DNA of 33,876 bases from Bacteroidales bacterium (lineage in GTDB: Bacteria > Bacteroidota > Bacteroidia > Bacteroidales > VadinHA17), in assembly GCA_003141495.1 (NCBI GenBank), contig PLMC01000050.1, forward strand, positions 7,408-41,283, in the 5' to 3' direction. Positions 25,690 to 33,876 of the stretch are shown here, one piece after another (position 1 is the stretch's first letter; each line of letters starts with the position of its first letter). The position numbers and the translations under genes are program-made. The notes beneath the pieces were generated by a model that was given only the letters and a program-made list of their open reading frames with translations, did not search any database and was not told where the DNA came from.

Positions 25690-25739
25690 ATAAACTTCCT
25701 TCCGTGGCAAAAAGATAAACTCTAAACATTTCATAACCA

Positions 25740-26384
25740 ATGAGTAAAGTTTTGTTTTCCTCAATTACCAAGAAATTTGTGATGGCATTAGCCGGCTTAT
25801 TCCTTCTCACGTTTTTACCGCTTCATCTTATTATCAACCTGATGCTGTTAAAGAGTGAACCCGGTCCATTTAACTCTGCAGCCCATTTTATGGCAACTTT
25901 TCCTTTAATAAAAATAATGGAGATTGTTCTTTTTGGAGCGATACTTATTCATATTTCATGGGGAATTTACCTTCAGATCCAGAACTGGTTTGCCCGTCCG
26001 GTTGGTTATGTCAGATACAATAAATCAGAGACTTCATTTTTCTCCCGTTTCATGATCTGGACAGGAGCGATAATCCTTACTTTTTTGATCCTTCACTGGT
26101 TCAATTTCTACTTCATAAAGCTAGGAATAGTCAAAGGGAATCCTGAGGATTTCTATTCCGTTGCTCATAGTCTATTTAAGATCCCTGCTTACGATATCAT
26201 TTATCTTACCTGTTTTGCACTACTCGGGTTTCACCTTTATCATGCTTTTTATTCTGCATTCCAGACAATTGGACTTAATCACAGAATATGGAGTCCGGTA
26301 GTTAAACTGGTTGCTCTGGTTTATGCTATTATTCTCCCTGCAGGTTTTGCATTTATTTCTGTCACATTATGGCTTTTCAGATAA
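25740..26384 (+). CDS. sdhC: Succinate dehydrogenase/fumarate reductase cytochrome b subunit
   Basis: The 214-residue membrane subunit has five TMs, typical of the b558-type (Wolinella/Bacteroidota-like) dihaem subunit. Likely haem-ligand His residues occur in FLPLHLIINLM, AAHFMATF, LIHISWGIYL and FALLGFHLYHAFYSAF. It anchors the FAD and iron-sulfur subunits and exchanges electrons with menaquinone. In strict anaerobes it serves fumarate reduction. It is the first gene of sdhC-sdhA-sdhB; the sdhA ATG follows by 26 bp. Confidence 0.92.
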   Translation: MSKVLFSSITKKFVMALAGLFLLTFLPLHLIINLMLLKSEPGPFNSAAHFMATFPLIKIMEIVLFGAILIHISWGIYLQIQNWFARPVGYVRYNKSETSFFSRFMIWTGAIILTFLILHWFNFYFIKLGIVKGNPEDFYSVAHSLFKIPAYDIIYLTCFALLGFHLYHAFYSAFQTIGLNHRIWSPVVKLVALVYAIILPAGFAFISVTLWLFR

Positions 26385-26410
26385 ATCCGAAAAGATAAAA
26401 AATTATAATC

Positions 26411-28330
26411 ATGGGAAAACTAATTTCAAAGATACCAGATGGGCCATTGGCTACGAAATGGACAAAGTATAAAGCTTCTGTGAAACTTGTCAACCCTGCT
26501 AATAAGAAAAAACTTGAAATAATTGTCATCGGTACAGGCTTGTCTGGAGCAAGTGCTTCTTCTGCTCTTGGTGAACTCGGGTACAGCGTGAAAACCTTCT
26601 GTTATCAGGATTCACCCCGCAGGGCTCATTCAGTTGCTGCTCAGGGGGGAATAAATGCAGCCAAAAACTATCAGAATGATGGGGATAGCACCTTTAGACT
26701 TTTCTATGATATGATAAAGGGAGGTGACTTCAGGGCCCGTGAAGCAAATGTTTACCGGGCTGCCGAAGTAAGCAACCAGGTTATCGATCATTTTACTGCA
26801 CTCGGCGTACCTTTTGCACGTGATTATGGCGGAACACTCGATACAAGATCTTTTGGTGGAGTACAGGTATCAAGAACCTTTTATTCGAAGGGTCAGACCG
26901 GACAACAATGTCTGCTGGGCGTTTATTCATCTCTTAACCGACAGATAAAAAAAGGTAACGTGACAATGTATCCCAGGAGAGAGATGCTTGATCTTGTTCT
27001 GATTGAGGGTAAAGCGCGGGGGATAATTGCCCGTAATCTTCTTACAGGCGAAATTGAGAGACATGCAGCACATGCAGTTGTACTTGCCACCGGGGGATAT
27101 GGAACAATTTATTTCCTTTCAACTCTTGCTGTAAATTCAAATGCCTCAGCAGCATGGAAAGCACATAAAAAAGGAGCCTTTTTTGCCAATCCGAGTTTTG
27201 TCCAGATACACCCTACCTGTGTTCCTCAGCTGAATGAGTTTCAGTCAAAACTGACACTTATGTCGGAGTCACTCCGTAACGATGGACGCGTTTGGGTACC
27301 AAAAACAAAAGGAGACTCAAGACCTGCAAATGATATACCTGAAGAAGAAAGAGATTATTTTCTTGAAAGAAGATACCCGGCCTTCGGAAACCTTGTTCCA
27401 AGGGATGTAGCTTCAAGGGCAGCGAAGGAACGTTGCGATGCCGGTTTTGGTATAGGTGAGACAGGATTAGCCGTCAATCTTGATTTCCGCGATTCAATAA
27501 AAAAACAGGGAAAAGAAGCGATTGAAAACAAATACGGGAACTTATTTGATATGTATAAAACAATCACAGGAATCGATTCGTATGAAGAACCGATGCGTAT
27601 ATACCCTGCAGGTCATTACACAATGGGCGGATTATGGGTTGATTATGAGCTGATGACTACTATCCCCGGACTTTATGCTATTGGAGAATCTAACTTCTCA
27701 GATCATGGAGCTAACCGTCTGGGAGCCAGCTCTCTGATGCAGGCTTCAGGTGACGGATACTTTATTCTTCCAAATACAATTAGTAATTATCTGGCTGATG
27801 AGATCCGTGTTCCTAAAATCCCAACCGATAAACCTGAATTTGCTGAAGCAGAAAAAACAGTTATCGAAAGACTTAATAAATTTATTTCAATAAAGGGAAG
27901 AAAGACTGCAGCTTCTTTTCATAAACGATTAGGTAAGATAATGTGGGATTATTGTGGAATGGTAAGGAATGAAGAAGGACTGAATAAAGCTCTGATATTA
28001 ATTAAAGATCTCAGGGATGAGTTCTGGAGAGATCTCAATATTCCAGGGGAATTTGCCGAGCTAAACCAGGAACTTGAAAAGGCAGGAAGAGTTGCTGATT
28101 ATTTTGAACTTGCAGAGCTTCTGGTCACTGATGCTCTTAACAGAAAAGAATCATGCGGTGCTCATTTCAGGGAAGAATATCAGACCCCGGAAGGTGAGGC
28201 CCTGAGAAACGATGAAGAGTTCGCTTATGTGGCTGTGTGGGAATATGCAGGTGAAGGGAATCCTCATAATCTCCATAAGGAAGAACTTAAGTTTGAAGAA
28301 GTTGAGATGAAGGTGAGGAGCTACAAATAA
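26411..28330 (+). CDS. sdhA: Succinate dehydrogenase/fumarate reductase flavoprotein subunit
   Basis: The 639-residue catalytic subunit oxidises succinate or reduces fumarate. Visible sites are the nucleotide-binding GTGLSG (41-46), the FAD-linked His73 in [15 protein letters not shown] substrate-region residues, [31 protein letters not shown] and [22 protein letters not shown]. Length is typical for Bacteroidota FrdA. It is preceded by sdhC and followed by sdhB after an 80-bp gap that contains heptad repeats. Confidence 0.95.
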   Translation: MGKLISKIPDGPLATKWTKYKASVKLVNPANKKKLEIIVIGTGLSGASASSALGELGYSVKTFCYQDSPRRAHSVAAQGGINAAKNYQNDGDSTFRLFYDMIKGGDFRAREANVYRAAEVSNQVIDHFTALGVPFARDYGGTLDTRSFGGVQVSRTFYSKGQTGQQCLLGVYSSLNRQIKKGNVTMYPRREMLDLVLIEGKARGIIARNLLTGEIERHAAHAVVLATGGYGTIYFLSTLAVNSNASAAWKAHKKGAFFANPSFVQIHPTCVPQLNEFQSKLTLMSESLRNDGRVWVPKTKGDSRPANDIPEEERDYFLERRYPAFGNLVPRDVASRAAKERCDAGFGIGETGLAVNLDFRDSIKKQGKEAIENKYGNLFDMYKTITGIDSYEEPMRIYPAGHYTMGGLWVDYELMTTIPGLYAIGESNFSDHGANRLGASSLMQASGDGYFILPNTISNYLADEIRVPKIPTDKPEFAEAEKTVIERLNKFISIKGRKTAASFHKRLGKIMWDYCGMVRNEEGLNKALILIKDLRDEFWRDLNIPGEFAELNQELEKAGRVADYFELAELLVTDALNRKESCGAHFREEYQTPEGEALRNDEEFAYVAVWEYAGEGNPHNLHKEELKFEEVEMKVRSYK

Positions 28331-28333
28331 TGG

Positions 28334-28361
28334 TACGCGGTACGCGGTTTCCGGTATGCGG
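28334..28361 (+). repeat. Four heptad repeats between sdhA and sdhB
   Basis: Units are TACGCGG, TACGCGG, TTTCCGG and TATGCGG: two perfect and two diverged 7-bp copies. They lie 4 bp after the sdhA stop, inside the operon. No ORF is present. Confidence 0.6.
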
Positions 28362-28410
28362 GAAAAACGAGATTGCATTTTAAAGACTAGATAAATAATA
28401 CCCTAAGCAT

Positions 28411-29145
28411 ATGAAGTTAACACTTAAAATATGGCGACAGAAAAACCCAAAAGCCAAAGGTAACTTTGAGACCTATATAATGGATAATGTATCTCCCAAG
28501 ATGGCATTCCTTGAGATGCTCGATGCTCTCAATAAAAAGCTTATTGAAGAGCATAAGGATCCGGTGGCTTTTGACAACGACTGTCGTGAAGGTATCTGCG
28601 GGTCATGCGGTATGTATATTAACGGACATCCTCATGGTCCGGTTCCTGCTATAACAACCTGTTCTCTTTCAATGAGATATTTTAAGGAAGGAGATACAAT
28701 TTGGGTAGAACCCTGGAGAGCAAAACCTTTCCCGGTTATCAAAGATCTGATCGTCGACAGAAGTGCTTTTGACAAAATACAGATTGCAGGTGGGTTTATT
28801 TCTGTCAACACCGGAGCCGCTCCGGAAGCCAATTCAATCCTCATTCAGAAGAAAAAGTCCGATGATGCATTTGATTCTGCGATCTGTATCGGATGCGGTG
28901 CATGTGTAGCCGCCTGCAAGAATGCATCAGCAATGTTGTTTGTATCGGCTAAAATATCGCAGTTCGCTCTGTTGCCACAGGGACGTGTTGAAGCCAGGGA
29001 GAGAGTAAGGACAATGGTTGAAAAGATGGATGAACTCGGATTCGGCAACTGCTCAAACACCGGAGCATGTGAAGCGGAATGTCCGAAAGAGATCAAACTT
29101 GTAAATATAGCAAGACTTTACAGGGAATATTACAAGGCGTTTTGA
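28411..29145 (+). CDS. sdhB: Succinate dehydrogenase/fumarate reductase iron-sulfur subunit
   Basis: The 244-residue subunit passes electrons between SdhA and SdhC. The [2Fe-2S] domain has [16 protein letters not shown] with a later Cys in AITTC. The C-terminal domain has [19 protein letters not shown] and [15 protein letters not shown] for the [4Fe-4S] and [3Fe-4S] clusters. The length matches the FrdB family. Its last 16 bp overlap the convergent phosphatase gene. Confidence 0.95.
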   Translation: MKLTLKIWRQKNPKAKGNFETYIMDNVSPKMAFLEMLDALNKKLIEEHKDPVAFDNDCREGICGSCGMYINGHPHGPVPAITTCSLSMRYFKEGDTIWVEPWRAKPFPVIKDLIVDRSAFDKIQIAGGFISVNTGAAPEANSILIQKKKSDDAFDSAICIGCGACVAACKNASAMLFVSAKISQFALLPQGRVEARERVRTMVEKMDELGFGNCSNTGACEAECPKEIKLVNIARLYREYYKAF

Positions 29146-29822
29146 CCCGGAACAGAATAGAGAGCCATACTATTTATTTCAAGAGCTGACAGATTTCCAT
29201 ATCCATCCTGATTGACATATACACAACCCGTATCAATTGGGATTACTTTTGATTTTTCAGCTATTAGCTTTTTAACATAAGAAATGGTTTTTGGTCGATG
29301 ACCATGAATTATTGTTTTATCCGATAACTTAGGATTTTGATATGATAGCCTGCATTCCCAAAGCATACTACGCTTATCAGCAAAGGGATCAGTCGCAGAA
29401 TCATCAAATCCGGCGTGGACAAAAATCACATTGCCAATTATCTTATAAAAATCGAGTTTGGTAAAAAATTCCAGATACAGACTATCAATTTCTCTTATAT
29501 CATAAATTCCGAAACTTTCCAGGGTCGACATACCATTGTTCATTAACCATAGTGGTAATATGTCCTGATTATAATAGGAGTCAACCAACATTGCTTCATG
29601 ATTACCTGTAAGCGGTGTAACGTTAAACCCTTCTCTTATAAGATCAATAATGAAATCAATAACTTCTTTACTCTGATTTCCTCGATCTATGTAATCACCG
29701 AGTAGTATTAGCTGATCCGATTTAGTGAGCTTGATAGTATTTACTAGAAGCTCATAAAATGGCTTATAACAACCGTGAATATCGCTTATGGCAAAAAGTC
29801 GTCCCACTTTTATAAGGTGCAT
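29130..29822 (-). CDS. PPP-type serine/threonine phosphatase-like metallophosphoesterase
   Basis: The 230-residue protein has the full metal-binding set of calcineurin-like phosphatases: [12 protein letters not shown] (Asp14, His16), LLGDYIDRG (Asp43, Asp46, Arg47), LTGNHEAML (Asn74, His75), FVHAGFD and IIHGHRP. This fits bacterial PrpA/PrpE/ApaH-like enzymes, which act on phosphoproteins or Ap4A; the substrate is not resolved. It converges on sdhB with a 16-bp overlap. The gene start abuts the CTCTGTG repeat at 29826. Confidence 0.88.
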   Translation of the reverse strand: MHLIKVGRLFAISDIHGCYKPFYELLVNTIKLTKSDQLILLGDYIDRGNQSKEVIDFIIDLIREGFNVTPLTGNHEAMLVDSYYNQDILPLWLMNNGMSTLESFGIYDIREIDSLYLEFFTKLDFYKIIGNVIFVHAGFDDSATDPFADKRSMLWECRLSYQNPKLSDKTIIHGHRPKTISYVKKLIAEKSKVIPIDTGCVYVNQDGYGNLSALEINSMALYSVPGQNAL

Positions 29823-29825
29823 TCC

Positions 29826-29937
29826 CTCTGTGGTACTCTGTGATCCCGATAGCTATCGGGACTCTGTGGTTCTCTGTGTAACAATTAATTAAGAACTATC
29901 ACAGAGTTACACAGAGGAGACACAGAGTTACACAGAG
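29826..29937. repeat. CTCTGTG/CACAGAG inverted-repeat cluster
   Basis: CTCTGTG occurs at 29826, 29836, 29862 and 29872. Its complement CACAGAG occurs at 29900, 29910, 29921 and 29931. An 18-bp perfect palindrome lies at 29844-29861 (core GATAGCTATC). The arms can fold into one long hairpin that fills almost all of the space between the phosphatase start and the aminopeptidase stop. Confidence 0.7.
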
Positions 29938-29939
29938 AT

Positions 29940-31325
29940 TTAAGAACAAATTGATTCTATTTCTTTTACAGTTTTTGGAATTGGTTTCCCAAGAACCTTA
30001 TGCCCTTTCTCAGTAATCAAAACATTATCTTCAATCCGGATACCTCCGATTGACATATAGGCATCAATCCTATTATAATTGATGAATTCTTTGAATTTAC
30101 CTTCGCCTTTCCATTTTTCAATCAACTCTGGAATGAAGTAGCATCCTGGTTCAACAGTGAATACATGACCAGGTTTATATGGCAGAGCAAATCTGAGAAA
30201 CGCTGTACCAAACTGTTCACTTCGCTTTACTGCATCATTATAACCGATGAAGTTTTCTCCCAGAGCTTCCATATCGTGTACATCGAGACCCATCATGTGA
30301 CCAAGTCCGTGAGGCATGAATAGTGCATGAGCCCCTGCAATAACAGCCTCATCTACATCACCTTTCATCAATCCTAAGTTTTTCATTTCTGTTGTTATGA
30401 TCTTACAGGCCATAAAATGCAGATCACGATTTGACATTCCCGGTTTTGTAGCTTTTATTGCCTCTGTATTAGCTTTAAGCACAATTTCATAAATGTCTTT
30501 CTGTTTATCGTTGAATTTTCCTCCAACCGGAGTTGTACGGGTAATATCTGAGGCATAATGAAGGTTCGTCTCAGCGCCGGCGTCACAGACCATCATCTTT
30601 CCTTTTGTCAGGATATTACCATGCGAATGGTTATGAAGGGTCTGTCCGTTAATACTTAGAATTATGGGGAATGAGGTACCCCCTCCCTTTGCCAGGGCTA
30701 TTCCTTCAATTGCTCCGAAAATATCCTGCTCTCTGACTCCCTGTTTGCACATTCTCATTGCAGTGACATGCATTTCATAAGCAATATCCTCTGCTTTTTC
30801 TATTTCATCAATTTCAACTTTTTCTTTTATTGATCTCATTGAGATAACAGCTTTTATCAGGTCAACTGATGCCAGTGTTTTCATCTGGCATGGATTTTCC
30901 TTCAGCAGGACACCCAGTTTCATCTTTGTTTCTCCCCTGTAAGGAGGAAGAAAATGAATTTTCCTCTTCTTCAGTTGTACATCCTTAATTGCATCCATGA
31001 GCTTAGACATCAATGCAGTATCAGAAATACCACATTTAAGTGCAAGCTCTCTGACTGTCGGTTGGGGACCCATCCAAATAATATCATCCATGTCGTAATC
31101 ATTGCCGAATATCCTGTCCTTTCCCGAATCGAAATCCATTAGTCCGACGAACCCGGGTAAATCAATTCCGAAAAAATATAAGAAATCACTATCCTGTCTG
31201 AAATGGTAAGTATTATCAGGATAATTCATCGGCGCCTCAAGATTGCTGATAAAGAGTGCAATACCTGTTTTTAATTTTTTATGGAGTTCCTCTCTCCTTT
31301 TAATATATACTTCACTTTTAAACAT
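29940..31325 (-). CDS. Xaa-Pro aminopeptidase (M24B, aminopeptidase P)
   Basis: The 461-residue enzyme removes the first residue from Xaa-Pro peptides. The N-terminal creatinase-like domain has RQDSDFLYFFGIDLPGFVGL. The catalytic domain has the metal ligands Asp in VCDAGAETN and SDITRTTPV, His in HGLGHMMGLDVHD, Glu in TVEPGCYF and Glu in GIRIEDNVLI. All five are present. It is cytosolic. Its stop is 3 bp from the CTCTGTG repeat cluster, upstream of the phosphatase gene on the same strand. Confidence 0.93.
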   Translation of the reverse strand: MFKSEVYIKRREELHKKLKTGIALFISNLEAPMNYPDNTYHFRQDSDFLYFFGIDLPGFVGLMDFDSGKDRIFGNDYDMDDIIWMGPQPTVRELALKCGISDTALMSKLMDAIKDVQLKKRKIHFLPPYRGETKMKLGVLLKENPCQMKTLASVDLIKAVISMRSIKEKVEIDEIEKAEDIAYEMHVTAMRMCKQGVREQDIFGAIEGIALAKGGGTSFPIILSINGQTLHNHSHGNILTKGKMMVCDAGAETNLHYASDITRTTPVGGKFNDKQKDIYEIVLKANTEAIKATKPGMSNRDLHFMACKIITTEMKNLGLMKGDVDEAVIAGAHALFMPHGLGHMMGLDVHDMEALGENFIGYNDAVKRSEQFGTAFLRFALPYKPGHVFTVEPGCYFIPELIEKWKGEGKFKEFINYNRIDAYMSIGGIRIEDNVLITEKGHKVLGKPIPKTVKEIESICS

Positions 31326-31526
31326 ATCAGAATGATTTAATGGTTTGAAACCACTAAGTTAATGTAATTTCTTATCGATACTCCAGCCTCCTTTCAGTCC
31401 GGAAAAAAACAGTGCCAGTACAACTGTGCCTGCTGCAAAATTCGATTAAGTGTTATTAACAATCCTAAGTCCAGAAAGTGAGATTTGATATTTGTAGTAA
31501 TCAGTTTAATAAAATGCGAATAGTTA

Positions 31527-31555
31527 TTGTAATTAACAAAATATTGCTATATTCG
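31527..31555 (+). promoter_or_regulatory. Candidate promoter for the 246-residue gene
   Basis: TTG at 31527-31529 and TATATTCG at 31548-31555 (seven of eight matches to TAnnTTTG) are 18 bp apart. The start codon at 31595 would be about 33 nt after the transcript start. Confidence 0.35.
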
Positions 31556-31594
31556 TATGCGTTATCAACATCTTGTTAACAACTCAACCCATAT

Positions 31595-32335
31595 ATGCCA
31601 TACAGAAGATTACCCAATACAGATACTGCCCGGATAAAGGCGATGAAAACTGCACTAGAAAAGGGGAAGGAGCTTCCACCTAATAAACTGGCCTTTTCAT
31701 CAAAAACAATTATGCGCCTTCAGAAGTTTCTGCCGCTTTTCGATCATAACTTCCAGTTATATCGTCAGGCTTTGGCTTCCAAAAATAAAAAAGGCAAAGA
31801 CTATAATGAGACTTTGCGAAAGGCCCGGATTTATCTGACTCACTTTATTCGGGTAATGAATATGGCAATTTTCCGTGGTGACCTTCCTGGCGAGACAAGG
31901 GCCTTTTATGGGCTTGCTACTGATGAATCGACAGTCCCCTCACTTAGCACCGAAAACGAGTTAATGAGTTGGGGCAGAAGGATAATTGAGGGTGAAGAGT
32001 TCAGGATAAAGAAAGGAGGAAGTCCGATAACAAATCCCACAGTCGCAGTGGTAAAAGTCAGGTTTGAAAACTTCATTGAAGCATGGACTTATCATAATAC
32101 CCTTGCAAAAAGGACCTTTGATTACACTGAAAAGAATAATAATCTCCGAAAAGAAGCCGATGAAATTATTCTTCAGGTTTGGAATGAAGTTGAAAATTTC
32201 CACAACGCACTTCCTGAAGAGATAAGAAAAACATTGAGTGAGGAATACGGACTGGTTTATTTTTACAGGAAAGGAGAACTTGAGAAAACTAATGTTGCAG
32301 AAGCTCAGGCTCAAACATGGTCCGAATCAGTTTAA
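31595..32335 (+). CDS. Conserved alpha-helical protein of unknown function
   Basis: The 246-residue protein is mostly predicted helix. It starts MPYRRLPNTDTARIKAMKTA, followed by SSKTIMRLQKFLPLFDHNFQLY and a basic RKARIYLTHFIRVMNMAIFRG. The second half contains a strand-turn GEEFRIKKGGSPITNPTVAVVKV and a long helix WTYHNTLAKRTFDYTEKNNN. I recall MPYRRLPNTD-type starts as a Bacteroidota family without known function. No signal or membrane segment is present. The end overlaps the convergent CPBP gene by 9 bp. Confidence 0.7.
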   Translation: MPYRRLPNTDTARIKAMKTALEKGKELPPNKLAFSSKTIMRLQKFLPLFDHNFQLYRQALASKNKKGKDYNETLRKARIYLTHFIRVMNMAIFRGDLPGETRAFYGLATDESTVPSLSTENELMSWGRRIIEGEEFRIKKGGSPITNPTVAVVKVRFENFIEAWTYHNTLAKRTFDYTEKNNNLRKEADEIILQVWNEVENFHNALPEEIRKTLSEEYGLVYFYRKGELEKTNVAEAQAQTWSESV

Positions 32336-33283
32336 GACGCTTACTTCTGGATTATCTGATCCATTAGTGTTCCTGCTTTTATTCCTGAAATAAAATAATA
32401 TTACCAGACTGATTGCTATTGACAAAGGGAGAACAATAATCTGTTTCAATAGAGGCGTATCCACAGGTTCAGAAAATTTCTGCATACCTTGAATATATGC
32501 TAAAACTACAGGAACTGCATTATTGACAAAATGTGAAATTACGGGAAGCCAGAGGGTTCCACTCCAGAAAAAAAGATAACCAAAAACCAGTCCGAGTATG
32601 AATCTTGGAACAAATCCAAAAAACTGAAAATGTATGGTGCTGAAAACAAAGGCTGTGACCCAGATTGCCGCATGACCTGATTTGAAAAGGTTATATAAGA
32701 TTTTTTGCAGTACTCCTCTGAATAATATTTCCTCTGCCATTGCAGGAAGAATAGCAATGATAAAAAGATTCATAATCATTGTTCCGAAAGCAGGAGAAAC
32801 CATAACCTGATTGATAATGTTATTTGCATGATCTTCTTTTTCTACCATCCACTTTTCAACACCCGAAAGCCACTCCGGAAGATGCATACCGGCGTTGAGC
32901 TGTCCGGTAAAACTGGTAATAGGGAATATACAGAAGGCAAGAATAACAACGAGACCTGCCTCCTTCAAGTGTGGGATTTTTAGTTCGATTAGTCCGGTCG
33001 AAGATTCTGGTTTCATCATAACCAGTATTATAATTGAAGGAACAAGGAGAAGTGAAATGTCCTGAATTATCAGAATGTACCTCAGAAAATCAACATCGTT
33101 ATCGCTTAATGCCTCTGCGGATTTTTCAAGCACTGTTAAATCGGAACCGAAAATCAGTTCACCTGCCAGAAACAGAATTATTGACAGTGTAATGCCTACT
33201 CCCAATATTATCACAAATGACACAAAAAGCTGATAAAGAGGAGATTCATTGTATAATTTGAAATGCCTCTGTTTGTCGTCCAT
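32327..33283 (-). CDS. CPBP-family intramembrane protease (CAAX/Abi type)
   Basis: The 318-residue membrane protein has about eight TMs. The protease motifs are EEILFRGVLQ (Glu184, Glu185, Arg189), FVFSTIHFQFFGFVPRFILG with a His, and PVISHFVNNAVPV with a second His and Asn. These are the EExxxR, FxxxH and HxxxN/D patterns of CPBP glutamic proteases. Roles range from prenyl-protein processing to bacteriocin self-immunity; nothing in the context selects one. Confidence 0.88.
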   Translation of the reverse strand: MDDKQRHFKLYNESPLYQLFVSFVIILGVGITLSIILFLAGELIFGSDLTVLEKSAEALSDNDVDFLRYILIIQDISLLLVPSIIILVMMKPESSTGLIELKIPHLKEAGLVVILAFCIFPITSFTGQLNAGMHLPEWLSGVEKWMVEKEDHANNIINQVMVSPAFGTMIMNLFIIAILPAMAEEILFRGVLQKILYNLFKSGHAAIWVTAFVFSTIHFQFFGFVPRFILGLVFGYLFFWSGTLWLPVISHFVNNAVPVVLAYIQGMQKFSEPVDTPLLKQIIVLPLSIAISLVILFYFRNKSRNTNGSDNPEVSVLN

Positions 33284-33378
33284 TTTATTAATTTTGCAAT
33301 CACTTAAATATACACAAATATGTAAAGACGTTGCATTCCAAGTCTATACATATTGCCCTAATTTAAAATATCAGGAAT

Positions 33379-33876
33379 TTGAAAATTGGCAACATATTGT
33401 TAGGTGAGAATCCATTGTTCTTAGCTCCAATGGAAGACATTACTGATCCTTCATTCCGAATGGTCTGTAAAATGTATGGTGCTGATTTTATGTACACCGA
33501 ATTCGTTTCTTCTGACGGCCTTATACGTGACGGCAAGAAGAGTGTCAGAAAACTGGATATCTATGATTTTGAAAGACCAATTGGCATACAATTGTACGGG
33601 CATTTAACCGATTCAATGGTAGAAGCAGCTCTAATTGCCGAAGAGGCAAAGCCTGAACTCATCGATATTAATTTCGGATGTCCGGTTAAAAAAATTGCCA
33701 ACCGGGGAGCCGGCGCAGGGATGCTCCGCAACCTGCCATTGATGATTGAAATGACTGAAGCTATAGTCAAATCAGTTAAGCTTCCGGTTACTGTCAAAAC
33801 CCGACTCGGATGGGATGATGACAGTAAGAACATTGTAGAGATTTCAGAGCGGTTGCAGGATGTTGGTATTCAGGCA
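33379..33876 (+). CDS. dusB: tRNA-dihydrouridine synthase DusB, 5' part
   Basis: DusB reduces uridine in tRNA D-loops using FMN and NADPH. The first 166 residues are in the window and the gene runs off the right edge. The N-terminus, KIGNILLGENPLFLAPMED, matches DusB starts (MKIGN...NPLFLAPME). Other motifs are IGIQLYG and DINFGCPVKKIANRGAGAGML, including the GCP Cys expected to be catalytic. The frame is open only back to 33367, and the first codon fitting the family start is TTG at 33379, so a TTG initiator is inferred; AGGA precedes it closely. It is divergent from the CPBP gene. Confidence 0.93.
   Translation, partial: MKIGNILLGENPLFLAPMEDITDPSFRMVCKMYGADFMYTEFVSSDGLIRDGKKSVRKLDIYDFERPIGIQLYGHLTDSMVEAALIAEEAKPELIDINFGCPVKKIANRGAGAGMLRNLPLMIEMTEAIVKSVKLPVTVKTRLGWDDDSKNIVEISERLQDVGIQA

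Noticed and set aside
33561..33833. 90-codon minus-strand ORF at the right edge
   Set aside because: It is antisense to dusB, which has strong family motifs in its frame.

Overview
The window looks like a chromosomal segment of an anaerobic member of the Bacteroidota, probably Bacteroidales or a related lineage. The evidence is the b558-type three-subunit fumarate reductase/succinate dehydrogenase, a DUF5916/CBM9-like outer-membrane protein, a Fibrobacter-major-paralogous-domain protein, several lipoproteins with Bacteroidota-style lipoboxes, TAnnTTTG promoter boxes, weak Shine-Dalgarno sequences and AT-rich intergenic DNA. No rRNA, CRISPR array or complete tRNA was seen.

Layout. (1) About 1-4,500 is gene-poor, AT-rich and accessory-looking. 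It holds a partial ORF, a short direct repeat resembling an IS end, a small orphan protein, a frameshifted Sll1717-type P-loop ATPase, a 167-bp imperfect inverted repeat, an outer-membrane beta-barrel and a decayed ORF. It ends at a 22-nt sequence matching the 3' end of a tRNA (tRNA-Leu-like), which may be an integration scar. (2) About 4,660-13,600 is envelope and housekeeping content: a small ABM-like protein, a truncated DmpA-type peptidase, uppP, a lipoprotein, a DUF5916 protein with a GNAT enzyme, and a three-gene operon (beta-barrel, lipoprotein alpha/beta hydrolase, membrane protein). (3) 13,774-17,299 is a tight four-gene operon: HisC/CobD-like PLP enzyme, CDP-alcohol phosphotransferase, LicC-like nucleotidyltransferase and LysE-family transporter. 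It reads like a pathway for a phospho-amino-alcohol headgroup on a lipid or other polymer. (4) 17,549-20,852 is an arsenic operon, arsR-arsC-hgcA-hgcB-acr3, with the mercury methylation pair hgcAB inside it and two tandem ArsR-type palindromes in front. (5) 20,923-24,691 holds small envelope proteins, a dCMP-deaminase-like enzyme and a C-terminal processing protease. (6) 24,766-33,876 holds an alpha/beta hydrolase, the sdhC/A/B (frdCAB) operon, a PPP-type phosphatase, an aminopeptidase P, a conserved unknown, a CPBP protease and the start of dusB.

The most notable content is hgcAB. HgcA carries the NVWCAAGK cap-helix motif and a C-terminal membrane domain; HgcB has two 4Fe-4S motifs, GVGCA and a Cys-Cys end. 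Their position between arsC and acr3 predicts that mercury methylation capacity is transcribed with arsenic detoxification and derepressed by arsenite. The second candidate system is the PLP enzyme/CDP-alcohol transferase/nucleotidyltransferase operon. Three families of short intergenic repeats (TACGCGG heptads, ATCTGCG units, CTCTGTG/CACAGAG hairpin) sit next to core genes.
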